This document shows, piece after piece, positions 39,501 through 47,268 of a stretch of DNA of 64,000 nucleotides. This stretch comes from Amycolatopsis sp. WQ 127309. Its GTDB lineage: Bacteria > Actinomycetota > Actinomycetes > Mycobacteriales > Pseudonocardiaceae. Position 1 is the first letter of the stretch. Each line of letters starts with the position of its first letter. The notes under the pieces are model-generated. The model saw only the letters and a program-made list of their open reading frames with translations, did not search any database and had not been told where the DNA came from. Location of the stretch: the NCBI RefSeq assembly GCF_023023025.1, contig NZ_CP095481.1, positions 2,914,001 to 2,978,000 of the forward strand. The letters are read 5' to 3'. A program made the translations under genes and the position numbers.

Positions 39501-40157
39501 ATGACTGCTGCTCTCGACGCGGCGAGCTTGATGGTCAACCTGCTCGCGGCGTACGCCGACCGGCCCGACCCGCGTTCGGTCGCCGTCGTCGGCAACCAGC
39601 CGCTCCCGCCCGACCCCCAGCGGGCCAAGGCGATCGACGCCTGCGACCTGGTCATCCGGGTCAACGGCTTCGTCGTCGACAAGCCCGGCGAGGAGGTCGT
39701 GGGCTCCCGGACGCACGTGGTGGTGTTCAACCGCGCGATCCGCGCGACGCCGTACGTCTTCCAGGACTACCGCAAGCGGCTCTACCTGCTGGTCGAGCCC
39801 GGCCGGCTGCACTGGGAGCCGGAGGACCTGCCGGGCTGGTGGCCCGAGGACCTGGGCGCGGTCCAGGTGCCGAACCGCGAGGTCGTGCTGCCCCTCTCGG
39901 ACGCGCTGGGGCTGCCCACGCGCGACGAGCCGACGTGGTCGACCACCGGCACCCTGGCCGCCTGGATCGCGCGGACGTCGTTCCCGGGCGCGCAGCTCGT
40001 GCTCACCGGGTTCTCGTTCATCGACAACCCGGAGCAGACGTCGTGGGAGCACGCCGCGGGCGACTCCTGCATCGTGGGCCCGGAGCACCAGATCGCCGCC
40101 GAAGGGCGGCTGCTGGACTCCTGGACCAAGACCGGTGACACCACTCTCCTGCGCTGA
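39501..40157 (+). CDS. GT29 sialyltransferase-like protein, candidate pseudaminyltransferase
   Basis: A 218-residue soluble protein with features of GT29 sialyltransferases. A motif-L-like block VAVVGNQP...IDACDLVIRVNGF (27-57) resembles the sialylmotif L. A motif-S-like WSTTGTLAAWIA...LVLTGFSF spans 146-173, and HQIAAE (His196, Glu201) fits the HxxxxE very-small motif. GT29 enzymes transfer nonulosonic acids from CMP donors. The gene lies directly upstream of the CMP-pseudaminic acid genes, so it is the natural candidate to transfer that sugar. It is short for GT29 and lacks a membrane anchor. The family call needs a profile search. Confidence 0.65.
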   Translation: MTAALDAASLMVNLLAAYADRPDPRSVAVVGNQPLPPDPQRAKAIDACDLVIRVNGFVVDKPGEEVVGSRTHVVVFNRAIRATPYVFQDYRKRLYLLVEPGRLHWEPEDLPGWWPEDLGAVQVPNREVVLPLSDALGLPTRDEPTWSTTGTLAAWIARTSFPGAQLVLTGFSFIDNPEQTSWEHAAGDSCIVGPEHQIAAEGRLLDSWTKTGDTTLLR

Positions 40158-40191
40158 ACCGCGCGTCCCCACCCCACGCAAAGGAACACCC

Positions 40192-40644
40192 ATGGCAGTG
40201 CAGAAACTCGGCAGAGGCCTGATCGACCGGATCGTCCGCGTCGTCGACTTCCGCGTGGACGAGCGCACCCGCGGGCTCGCCGACCGGGTCAACAACCTCG
40301 AGCACGCGACCGCCGACCACCGGCGCCGGCTCGACAACGCCGAGCACAACCTCGACCAGGCCCGCGGCGATCTGGGCTGGGCCCGCGCCGAGCTGGACCG
40401 GCTGATCCCGCACGTCGCCGCCCAGGAAGGCCGGCTGGAGACGCTGCGCGAGTCGATCTCCCTGGTCCCGAACACCGACACCCCGCAGCTCGCCGAGGCC
40501 CGCACGCTGATCGAGGAGATCCAGCGCCAGCACGCGCAGATCCGCGCCCGGCTGGCCGGCATCTCCCGCTACGAAGACCGGCTGCGCCGTCTCGAGGACC
40601 GCGTCGAGGACCAGGTCGAGCAGCAGCAGCCGGTCGCGCAGTAG
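40192..40644 (+). CDS. Coiled-coil protein
   Basis: A 150-residue, strongly charged protein. From about residue 25 it is almost continuous coiled coil with heptad-like Leu, Ile and Val spacing (LADRVNNLEHAT, RRLDNAEHNLDQ, RLRRLEDRVEDQVEQ), broken around PNTDTPQ (about 99-105). The first 20 residues (GRGLIDRIVRVVDF) could form an amphipathic membrane-surface helix. No enzyme domain is visible. AAGGA precedes the ATG. It lies between the GT29-like gene and pseH, so it may tether or scaffold enzymes of the pathway. Confidence 0.7.
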   Translation: MAVQKLGRGLIDRIVRVVDFRVDERTRGLADRVNNLEHATADHRRRLDNAEHNLDQARGDLGWARAELDRLIPHVAAQEGRLETLRESISLVPNTDTPQLAEARTLIEEIQRQHAQIRARLAGISRYEDRLRRLEDRVEDQVEQQQPVAQ

Positions 40645-40645
40645 C

Positions 40646-41095
40646 TTGCGCGCCCGGGAGGCCACCGAAGCCGACGCCGAGCTGCTGCTGAGCTGGCGCA
40701 ACGACCCGCGCACGCGGCAGTCGTCCCGGTCGACGGCGGTGGTCTCCCTGGCCGAGCACACCGGCTGGCTGCGCGGGGTGCTCACGGACGACGAGCGGCT
40801 GCTGCTCGTCGTCGAGCACGAAGGCGCCCCGGTCGGCACCGTCCGGTTCGACCGGCGTGCCGGCGGCTGGGAGGTCAGCATCACGCTCGCCCCGGCGAGC
40901 CGGGGCCGCGGGCTGTCCGGGGCGGTGCTCGCCGAGGGGGAGCGGGCGCTGCGCGAGCGGCTCGACGTCCGGGTCGTGCTGGCCGCCGTCCACCAGGACA
41001 ACGCCGCTTCGGCGAAGCTCTTCGAGCACGCCGGGTACGCCGAAGCCGCGCCTGCCGTCAACGGCTTCCGGCAGCTGCGCAAGACTCTGAGGTGA
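40646..41095 (+). CDS. pseH: PseH-like N-acetyltransferase (GNAT)
   Basis: A 149-residue GNAT acetyltransferase of the PseH type. It has the N-terminal ELLLSWRNDPRTRQSS typical of amino-sugar acetyltransferases in nonulosonate pathways. The acetyl-CoA loop is ASRGRGLSG, and a C-terminal VHQDNAASAKLFEHAGY follows. PseH N-acetylates UDP-4-amino-4,6-dideoxy-AltNAc at N4. TTG start two bases after the coiled-coil stop, so the two genes are coupled. The specific name rests on the complete pse set around it. Confidence 0.85.
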   Translation: MRAREATEADAELLLSWRNDPRTRQSSRSTAVVSLAEHTGWLRGVLTDDERLLLVVEHEGAPVGTVRFDRRAGGWEVSITLAPASRGRGLSGAVLAEGERALRERLDVRVVLAAVHQDNAASAKLFEHAGYAEAAPAVNGFRQLRKTLR

Positions 41096-41126
41096 CCTGA
41101 CCCGTTCCACTGGGAGGCGGCACCCC

Positions 41127-42176
41127 ATGCACGACATCCGGTTCGGCGCGCACCAGATCGGTCCGGGCCACCCGCCGTTCGTGATCGCCGAGATGTCCGG
41201 CAACCACAACGGCGACCTCGACCGGGCGCTGGCCATCGTCGACGCCATCGCGGAAACCGGCGCGCACGCGGTCAAGCTGCAGACCTACCGCCCGGACACG
41301 ATCACCATCGACGTCGACACCCCGGCGTTCCGGATCGGCGACTCGCATTCCCTGTGGGGCGGCGAAAACCTGTACAAACTGTACGAAAAGGCCCACACGC
41401 CCTGGGAGTGGCACGCGCCGATCTTCGAGCGCGCCCGCGCCAAGGGCCTGGAGATCTTCTCCAGCCCCTTCGACCCGACCGCCGTCGAGCTGCTGGAGTC
41501 ACTGGACGCGCCGGCGTACAAGATCGCGTCGTCGGAGATCGTCGACCTGCCGCTGATCGACCTCTGCGCCCGCACCGGCAAGCCGCTGGTCATCTCGACC
41601 GGCATGGCGAACGTCGCCGAGATCGACGCCGCCGTCCGCACCGCCCGCGAAGCCGGCAACGACCAGCTGATCGTGCTCGGCTGCACGGCGAGCTACCCGG
41701 CGTCGCCGCGCGAGAGCAACCTGCGCGGCCTGCCGCTGCTGGCCGGCCTGACGCAGACGCTGGTCGGGCTGTCGGACCACACGCCGGGCATCGGCGCGCC
41801 GGTCGCGGCCGTCGCGCTGGGTGCCGTCGCCATCGAGAAGCACGTCACGCTGGCGCGCGCGGACGGCGGCGTCGACTCGGAGTTCTCGCTGGAGCCGTCG
41901 GAGCTGGCCGCGCTGGTCGCCGAGACGCACCGGGCGTGGGAAGCGCTGGGCGAGCCGGTGCTGGGCCCGCGTGAGAGCGAGAAGGAGGGCCTGCGGCTGC
42001 GCCGGTCCCTCTACGTCGTCGAGGACGTCCGGGCGGGCGACGAGGTGACGCCGGCGAACGTCCGGTCGATCCGGCCCGCCGGCGGCCTGGCCCCGGCCGA
42101 GATCACGGCCGTGGCCGGGCGCACCTTCCGCGTCGACGCCGCGAAGGGCACACCCCTCACCTGGGACCTGCTCTAG
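41127..42176 (+). CDS. pseI: Pseudaminic acid synthase
   Basis: A 349-residue NeuB-family TIM barrel with a C-terminal antifreeze-like (SAF) domain (about 285-349). PseI condenses phosphoenolpyruvate with the 2,4-diacetamido-trideoxy-altrose released by PseG. IAEMSGNHNGD, LWGGENLYKLYEKAHTPWEWH, SSPFD, KIASSE and GLSDHTPG are all in place; the LWGGxxLYxLYxxA segment is the form I associate with PseI rather than NeuB or LegI. GGGAGG precedes the ATG. Its TAG and the convergent pseC stop share CTAG at 42173-42176. Confidence 0.93.
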   Translation: MHDIRFGAHQIGPGHPPFVIAEMSGNHNGDLDRALAIVDAIAETGAHAVKLQTYRPDTITIDVDTPAFRIGDSHSLWGGENLYKLYEKAHTPWEWHAPIFERARAKGLEIFSSPFDPTAVELLESLDAPAYKIASSEIVDLPLIDLCARTGKPLVISTGMANVAEIDAAVRTAREAGNDQLIVLGCTASYPASPRESNLRGLPLLAGLTQTLVGLSDHTPGIGAPVAAVALGAVAIEKHVTLARADGGVDSEFSLEPSELAALVAETHRAWEALGEPVLGPRESEKEGLRLRRSLYVVEDVRAGDEVTPANVRSIRPAGGLAPAEITAVAGRTFRVDAAKGTPLTWDLL

Positions 42177-43306
42177 AAGAAGTCGCGCACGGCGTCGACG
42201 ACGCGGTCGACGTCGGCGTCCGTCAGCGACGGGAACAGCGGCAGCGAGAGCTCCTGCTCGTAGTACGCCTCGGCGTTCGGGCAGAGCCCGCGCCGGTAGC
42301 CGAGGTCCTCGAACACCGGGTGCCAGTACGCCGGGATGTAGTTGACCTGGACGCCGATGCCGGCGCCGCGCAGGTGCTCGAACAGCGCCTTGCGCCGGCC
42401 TGCCAGCACTCGCAGCGGGTAGAGGTGCCACACGGGGTCGGCGCCCGGGCGGCTCGGCGGGGTCGCGACGCCGTCGACGTCCGCGAGGGCCGCGCTGTAG
42501 CGGGCGTGGATCTCGGCGCGGCGCTTCTTGAACTCGCCGAGCCGGGTGAGCTGGCTGCTGCCGAGCGCGCAGAGGACGTCGGGCAGGCGGTAGTTCAGCC
42601 CGAACTCGTGGACTTCCTGGTGCCAGGCGCCTTCGTCCGGGTAACGCTGCTCGGCGCGGTCGCGGACCAGGCCGTGGTTGCGGAACTTCCGCGCGCGGTC
42701 CAGCAGGTGCGCGTCCGGGGTGACGACCGCGCCGCCCTCGGCGGTCGTGAGGTTCTTGGTCGGGAAGAACGAGAACGTCGTCAGGTCGGCGATCGAGCCC
42801 ACCGCGCGGCCCTGCCACGCGCCGCCGACGGAGTGCGCCGCGTCCTCCAGCAGCAGCGCCCCGGCGTCGTGCGCGAGCTTGCCGAGGGCGTCCAGCTCCG
42901 CGGGGTGGCCCGCGTAGTCGACGGCGGCGACGACCTTCGTGCGCTCGGTCATCGCAGCGGTGGCCGCTTCGACCGAAAGGTTCCCGGTGTCCGCTTCGAC
43001 GTCGGCGAACACGACCTTCGCACCGAACAGCGCGGCCGTGGCGGCCGTCGCGACGAACGTCATCGGGGAGACGACGACCTCGTCGCCCGCGCCGATGCCC
43101 GCGGCCGCGTAGGCGACGTGCAGCGCCGCCGTCCCGGAGGTCACGGCCACCGCGGGAGTGCCGCCGGTGTGCGCCGCGAGGTCCCTCTCGAACTGCTGGA
43201 CCGCGGGCCCGGTGGTCAGCCAGTCGCCGCGGAGCACCGCGACGACCGCCTCGATGTCCGCGTCACTGATCGACTGGCGGCCGTACGGGAGAAACGGCTC
43301 AGCCAT
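42173..43306 (-). CDS. pseC: UDP-4-amino-sugar aminotransferase PseC
   Basis: A 377-residue DegT/DnrJ-family PLP aminotransferase. The PLP lysine is Lys184 in FSFFPTKNLTTAEGG, and LLEDAAHSVGG holds the Asp that contacts the PLP ring. PseC aminates the 4-keto product of PseB. Its ATG overlaps the pseB stop by 8 bases, so PseB and PseC come from one transcript running opposite to pseI. Confidence 0.92.
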   Translation of the reverse strand: MAEPFLPYGRQSISDADIEAVVAVLRGDWLTTGPAVQQFERDLAAHTGGTPAVAVTSGTAALHVAYAAAGIGAGDEVVVSPMTFVATAATAALFGAKVVFADVEADTGNLSVEAATAAMTERTKVVAAVDYAGHPAELDALGKLAHDAGALLLEDAAHSVGGAWQGRAVGSIADLTTFSFFPTKNLTTAEGGAVVTPDAHLLDRARKFRNHGLVRDRAEQRYPDEGAWHQEVHEFGLNYRLPDVLCALGSSQLTRLGEFKKRRAEIHARYSAALADVDGVATPPSRPGADPVWHLYPLRVLAGRRKALFEHLRGAGIGVQVNYIPAYWHPVFEDLGYRRGLCPNAEAYYEQELSLPLFPSLTDADVDRVVDAVRDFF

Positions 43307-44282
43307 ACTGCTCGACCAGCTCGCGCAGCTCCTGCGCGTCCAGCCACAGGTCGTTCGTGTCGGAGCGGTAGGCGAAGCCGTCGGGCATCGGCTTACCGTC
43401 CGCCGGCGACTCGTAGCCCCAGCCCGCGAGGTGCGGCTGGACGACGTAGCGGTCGGACAGCTGGACCGTCCGGCGCGCGTCGTCCGGCGCGATCATCTCC
43501 TCGTGCAGCTTCTCGCCGGGGCGGATGCCGACCTCGTGCATCTCGCTGCCCGGCGCGATCGCCTGGGCGAGATCGACGAGCCGCATGCTCGGGATCCGCG
43601 GCACGTACAGCTCACCGCCGCGCATCTGGTCGAACGAGTCGACGACGAACCGCACGGCCTGGGGGAGCGTGATCCAGAAGCGGGTCATCTCCTTGTGCGT
43701 GATCGGCAGCGACTCGCCCTGCTCGGCGAGCTTGCGGAAGAACGGGATGACGCTGCCGCGCGAGCCCATCACGTTGCCGTAGCGGACCACGGAGAACCGG
43801 GTCACGTGCGCGGCCGCGTAGTGGTTGCCGCTGATGAACATCCGGTCGGCGCACAGCTTCGTGGCGCCGTAGAGGTTGATCGGGCTGGACGCCTTGTCGG
43901 TCGACAGCGCGACGACCTTCTTGACGCCCGTGTCGATCGCGGCCTCGATCACGTTCTGCGAGCCCATGACGTTGGTCTGGACGAACTCGAACGGGTTGTA
44001 CTCACCGGTGTCGACCTGCTTGAGCGCGGCGGCGTGCACGACGTAGTCGACGCCGTGCATGGCGCGCTCGAGCCGGCGCCGGTCGCGGACGTCGCCGATG
44101 AACCAGCGCAGGCGCGGGTCGTCGTTGAACAACTGCCGGGCTTCGTACTGCTTGAGCTCGTCGCGGGAGAGCACGACCAGCCGGCTCGGGTTCAGTTCGG
44201 CGAGGGCGTGCGCGATGAACGCCTTGCCGAACGAACCGGTCCCGCCGGTGAGCAGGATGCTGGAGCCATCCAGCTCGGACAT
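43299..44282 (-). CDS. pseB: UDP-GlcNAc 4,6-dehydratase, 5-inverting
   Basis: A 327-residue SDR-extended dehydratase/epimerase with cofactor motif TGGTGSFGK at 12-20, the PseB hallmark STDKASSPINLYGATK with an active-site Asp-Lys pair, and HAAALKQVDTGEYNP. It performs the first committed step, turning UDP-GlcNAc into a 4-keto-L-altrose-configured sugar. ATG 44282 is chosen because GGAGG lies 6 bases upstream; a longer frame would cross into the divergent pseF. It is divergent from pseF with a 40-base gap, too short for two separate full promoters. Confidence 0.94.
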   Translation of the reverse strand: MSELDGSSILLTGGTGSFGKAFIAHALAELNPSRLVVLSRDELKQYEARQLFNDDPRLRWFIGDVRDRRRLERAMHGVDYVVHAAALKQVDTGEYNPFEFVQTNVMGSQNVIEAAIDTGVKKVVALSTDKASSPINLYGATKLCADRMFISGNHYAAAHVTRFSVVRYGNVMGSRGSVIPFFRKLAEQGESLPITHKEMTRFWITLPQAVRFVVDSFDQMRGGELYVPRIPSMRLVDLAQAIAPGSEMHEVGIRPGEKLHEEMIAPDDARRTVQLSDRYVVQPHLAGWGYESPADGKPMPDGFAYRSDTNDLWLDAQELRELVEQYG

Positions 44283-44322
44283 CGTTGACCTCCGCGTTTG
44301 GGGTTGGGTGCCGTCGGCCATC

Positions 44323-45069
44323 ATGTCACCCATGCGTGCAGTGCCCGGTGTCAACGCCGTCATCCAGGCCCGGTCGACGTCGACGAGGCTGCCCGGCAAG
44401 GTGCTGCGCCCGCTGGCCGGCCGCAGTGTGCTGGGCTGGGTCGTCCGGGCCGCGGCGGCCGCTCCCGGGGTGGACCGCGTGGTGGTCGCGACCTCGTCGG
44501 ACGCTTCCGACGACGCCGTCGCCGCCGAGGCCGTGCGGTGCGGCGCGGCCGTGGTCCGCGGCCCGCTGGACGACGTCCTCGCGCGCTTCGGGCTGGCCTT
44601 GCGGGAGCACCCGGCCGACGCCGTGATCAGGCTCACCGCGGACTGCCCGCTGCTGGACCCGGCACTGATCGGCCAGCTGGCGACGCTCTGGCGGGCCCAG
44701 CCGTCGCTGGACTACGTCAGCACGACGCTGGTCCGGACGCTGCCGCGCGGGTTCGACGCCGAGCTGGTGCGCGCTTCGGTACTGGCCGAGCAGGTCGAGA
44801 CGGCCACCGGCGCCGACCGGGAGCACGTCACCTCGGGCATCTACTCGCAGCCTGCGCGCTATTCGTGCACCGGGATCGTGGTGAGCCCGGCCGCCGACGA
44901 CCTGCGGGTGACGTTGGACACGGCCGAGGACTGGGCCCTGCTGGAAGCGCTCGTGGCGGAGCTGGGCGACCGCGTCGGCGACTGGCGGTCCGTGGTCGGG
45001 CTGCTGCGGTCGCGGCCGGATCTGGTGGCGCTGAACGCCGAGGTCGAGCAGAAGAAGGTCGGGCAGTGA
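44323..45069 (+). CDS. pseF: CMP-pseudaminic acid cytidylyltransferase
   Basis: A 248-residue nucleotidyltransferase of the CMP-sugar (SpsF/PseF) family. NAVIQARSTSTRLPGKVL is the CTP-binding N-terminus, and RLTADCPLLDP carries the metal-binding acidic residue. It activates pseudaminic acid to the CMP donor. Two in-frame ATGs (44323, 44332) are possible; no strong ribosome site decides between them. GTGA couples it to pseG. Confidence 0.88.
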   Translation: MSPMRAVPGVNAVIQARSTSTRLPGKVLRPLAGRSVLGWVVRAAAAAPGVDRVVVATSSDASDDAVAAEAVRCGAAVVRGPLDDVLARFGLALREHPADAVIRLTADCPLLDPALIGQLATLWRAQPSLDYVSTTLVRTLPRGFDAELVRASVLAEQVETATGADREHVTSGIYSQPARYSCTGIVVSPAADDLRVTLDTAEDWALLEALVAELGDRVGDWRSVVGLLRSRPDLVALNAEVEQKKVGQ

Positions 45070-46022
45070 GGCTGCTCCTGCGGGCGGACTCGTCGGCGTC
45101 GATCGGCGCCGGGCACATCTCGCGGGTGGTCGCCTACGCCGAGCGCGCGGTGGCGCGGGGCTGGCCGGTCTCGTTCGCCGGCAGCACGGCGAACGCCGAA
45201 TGGCTCGCGTCGCGGTTCGACGAGCTGGCGGTCCCGCGGCTGGCCGACGCGCCCCTCGGTGAGCTGGCGGCCGGGTTCGACGCCGTGCTCGTCGACCACT
45301 ACGGCGTCGGCGACGTGCGCAAGGAGATCAACGCGGCGGGCGCGGCGCTGGTGTCGATCGAGGACGACGTGTTCGGCCGCCGCCCGGCCGACGTCGTCGT
45401 GGACGCCGGTTTCGCGCCCGGACCGCGGCCGGACGACGGCTCCGGCGTCCTGCTGCGCGGAGTCGCGTACGCGCCGCTGCGGGACGTCGTCCTGCGCACC
45501 CGGGACCGCCGCGCGCCGTCCGGTACCCCGCACGTCACGGTCGTCCTCGGGGGCGGCGCGGAGTGGGCGTCGACGGTCGCGGTGCTGCTTCGCGCGCTTC
45601 GCGACACGGAACTGCCGTTCGTGGCGGACGCTTTGGTGCGCGGCGAGCCTTCCCTGCCGTCGCTGGGCCCCGGCCAGACGATCCGCGTCTCGGCGCCGAG
45701 CCCCGCTCTGCTCGACACGCTGGCGACGACGGACGTCGCGGTGAGCGCGTCCGGGGTGACGTTCGTGGAGCTGTGCTGCCTCGGCGTCCCGACGGCCGCG
45801 GTGCAGCTGGTCGCCAACCAGGAGACCGGCTACCGGGCCGCGCTGGAGCTGGGCCTCGCGGCCGGGCTCGGGCACGCGGAGTCCCTTGAGGACAGACTGC
45901 CGGAGGTGACGGCGGTGTTGCGCGCACTGCTGTCCGACGCCGCGGTCCGCCACGCGCTGTCCGCGACGGCGTCGGCCACAGTGGACGGTCGCGGCGTGGA
46001 CCGGGTCCTGGATTCCCTCTGA
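45066..46022 (+). CDS. pseG: UDP-sugar hydrolase PseG
   Basis: A 318-residue GT-B-fold hydrolase that removes UDP from 2,4-diacetamido-2,4,6-trideoxy-altrose. The N-terminal LRADSSASIGAGHISR contains the catalytic-type His17. The C-terminal half has the nucleotide site (VLGGGAEW, VSASGVTFVELCCLGVP, NQETGY). PseG is specific to the pseudaminic route, unlike the hydrolysing epimerases of the sialic and legionaminic routes, so it fixes the pathway identity. GTG start overlaps the pseF stop. Confidence 0.92.
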   Translation: MRLLLRADSSASIGAGHISRVVAYAERAVARGWPVSFAGSTANAEWLASRFDELAVPRLADAPLGELAAGFDAVLVDHYGVGDVRKEINAAGAALVSIEDDVFGRRPADVVVDAGFAPGPRPDDGSGVLLRGVAYAPLRDVVLRTRDRRAPSGTPHVTVVLGGGAEWASTVAVLLRALRDTELPFVADALVRGEPSLPSLGPGQTIRVSAPSPALLDTLATTDVAVSASGVTFVELCCLGVPTAAVQLVANQETGYRAALELGLAAGLGHAESLEDRLPEVTAVLRALLSDAAVRHALSATASATVDGRGVDRVLDSL

Positions 46023-46023
46023 A

Positions 46024-46044
46024 CGAGGACCGTCTGTGTCCTCG
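46024..46044. terminator. Short inverted repeat after pseG
   Basis: Arms CGAGGAC (46024-46030) and GTCCTCG (46038-46044) around a 7-base loop, directly after the pseG stop and 20 bases before the epoxide hydrolase start. It may be a weak terminator or attenuator between the pse genes and the hydrolase, or an operator. Confidence 0.4.
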
Positions 46045-46064
46045 ATCGTTTCTAGGTTGGGGGC

Positions 46065-47210
46065 ATGACGATCACCCCGTTCCGCATCGACATCCCGCAA
46101 GCCGAGATCGACGACCTTCGTGCGCGGCTCGCGAACACCCGCTGGCCCGACCAGCCCGCCGATACCGGGTGGCGGCTCGGGGCGCCCGTCGACTACGTGC
46201 GTGAGCTGGCCGAGTACTGGCGGCTGGAGTTCGACTGGCGCGCGCAGGAGGAGCGGCTCAACGGCTTCCCGCAGTTCACGACGGCCATCGACGGGACGAC
46301 CGTGCACTTCCTGCACGTGGAGTCGCCGGAACCGGGTGCGACGCCGGTGCTGCTCACGCACGGCTGGCCGGGCTCGGTCGTCGAATTCCTCGACGTGATC
46401 GGGCCGCTCACCGATCCGCGCGCGTACGGCGGCGATCCCGCGGACGCGTTGCACGTGGTGGTGCCGTCGATCCCGGGTTACGGCTTCTCCGGCCCGACGC
46501 CGGAGGCGAACTGGGGGCCGGACCGGATCGCCCGGGCGTTCGCGGAGCTGATGACCCGCCTCGGTTACGAGAACTTCGGCGCCCACGGCGGCGACTGGGG
46601 CGCGTCCATCGCGCGCGAACTGGCGGTGCAGTTCCCCGAGCGGGTCGTGGGGATCCACGTGACGACGCTGCCGTCGGCGGTGGTCCGGAGCGAGGCCGCC
46701 CTCGAGGGCCTGACCGGCGACGAGCTCGCGGCGGCCCGGCGCTCGCTGGAGAAGGGGCTGAAGTTCTCGTACCTGGGCACGGGCTACGCGATGATCCAGT
46801 CGACCAAGCCGCAAACGCTGGCGTACGGCCTGACCGACTCGCCGGCGGGCCAGCTGGCGTGGATCGCGGAGAAGTTCCGCGCGTTCTCGAACACCTCGGA
46901 AGACCTCATCGACCGCGACGACCTGCTGGCGGACGTCTCGATCTACTGGTTCACGGGCACGGCCAACTCGTCGGCGCGGTTGTACGCGGCCCTGGCCGCG
47001 CCGTGGGGCTCCCCGCCGCCGCCGAACACGGTCCCGACGGGCTTCGGCGTCTTCCCGGACGACATCGGCCTGCCGATCCGGACGCTCGCGGAGCGAACGG
47101 ACAAGATCGTCCGCTGGACGGAGTTCCCGCGGGGCGGTCACTTCCCCGGGCTGGAGGAGCCGGACGCGCTGATCGGCGACGTCCGGGCGTTCTTCCGCAG
47201 CTTGCGCTGA
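46065..47210 (+). CDS. Epoxide hydrolase, EHN-type alpha/beta hydrolase
   Basis: A 381-residue microsomal-type epoxide hydrolase. The N-terminal EHN lid domain begins TITPFRIDIPQAEIDDLRARL. The oxyanion motif HGWPGS is at 99-104, the nucleophile Asp177 is in GGDWGA, and the catalytic His is in FPRGGHFPGLEEP. It opens epoxides to diols, probably in catabolism or detoxification. It lies between pseG and bpa with no obvious link to either. Confidence 0.88.
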   Translation: MTITPFRIDIPQAEIDDLRARLANTRWPDQPADTGWRLGAPVDYVRELAEYWRLEFDWRAQEERLNGFPQFTTAIDGTTVHFLHVESPEPGATPVLLTHGWPGSVVEFLDVIGPLTDPRAYGGDPADALHVVVPSIPGYGFSGPTPEANWGPDRIARAFAELMTRLGYENFGAHGGDWGASIARELAVQFPERVVGIHVTTLPSAVVRSEAALEGLTGDELAAARRSLEKGLKFSYLGTGYAMIQSTKPQTLAYGLTDSPAGQLAWIAEKFRAFSNTSEDLIDRDDLLADVSIYWFTGTANSSARLYAALAAPWGSPPPPNTVPTGFGVFPDDIGLPIRTLAERTDKIVRWTEFPRGGHFPGLEEPDALIGDVRAFFRSLR

Positions 47211-47258
47211 GTTGTCCACAGGGGTTGTCCACAGGCCGGCAAGACTGTGGACAACCCC
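47211..47258. repeat. Three DnaA-box-like nonamers, inverted pair, convergent junction
   Basis: TTGTCCACA occurs at 47212-47220 and 47225-47233 on the + strand and at 47246-47254 on the - strand, all within the 58-base gap between convergent genes. The inner pair makes a perfect 14-base inverted repeat (GGGGTTGTCCACAG at 47221-47234 with 47245-47258) around a 10-base loop, the same geometry as at 6510-6547. Confidence 0.78.
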
Positions 47259-47268
47259 GGCGCACGTC

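Noticed and set aside
41127..45069. Legionaminic or sialic acid pathway
   Set aside because: PseB-type 5-inverting dehydratase and a PseG hydrolase are present and no hydrolysing epimerase (NeuC/LegG) is seen, which points to pseudaminic acid.
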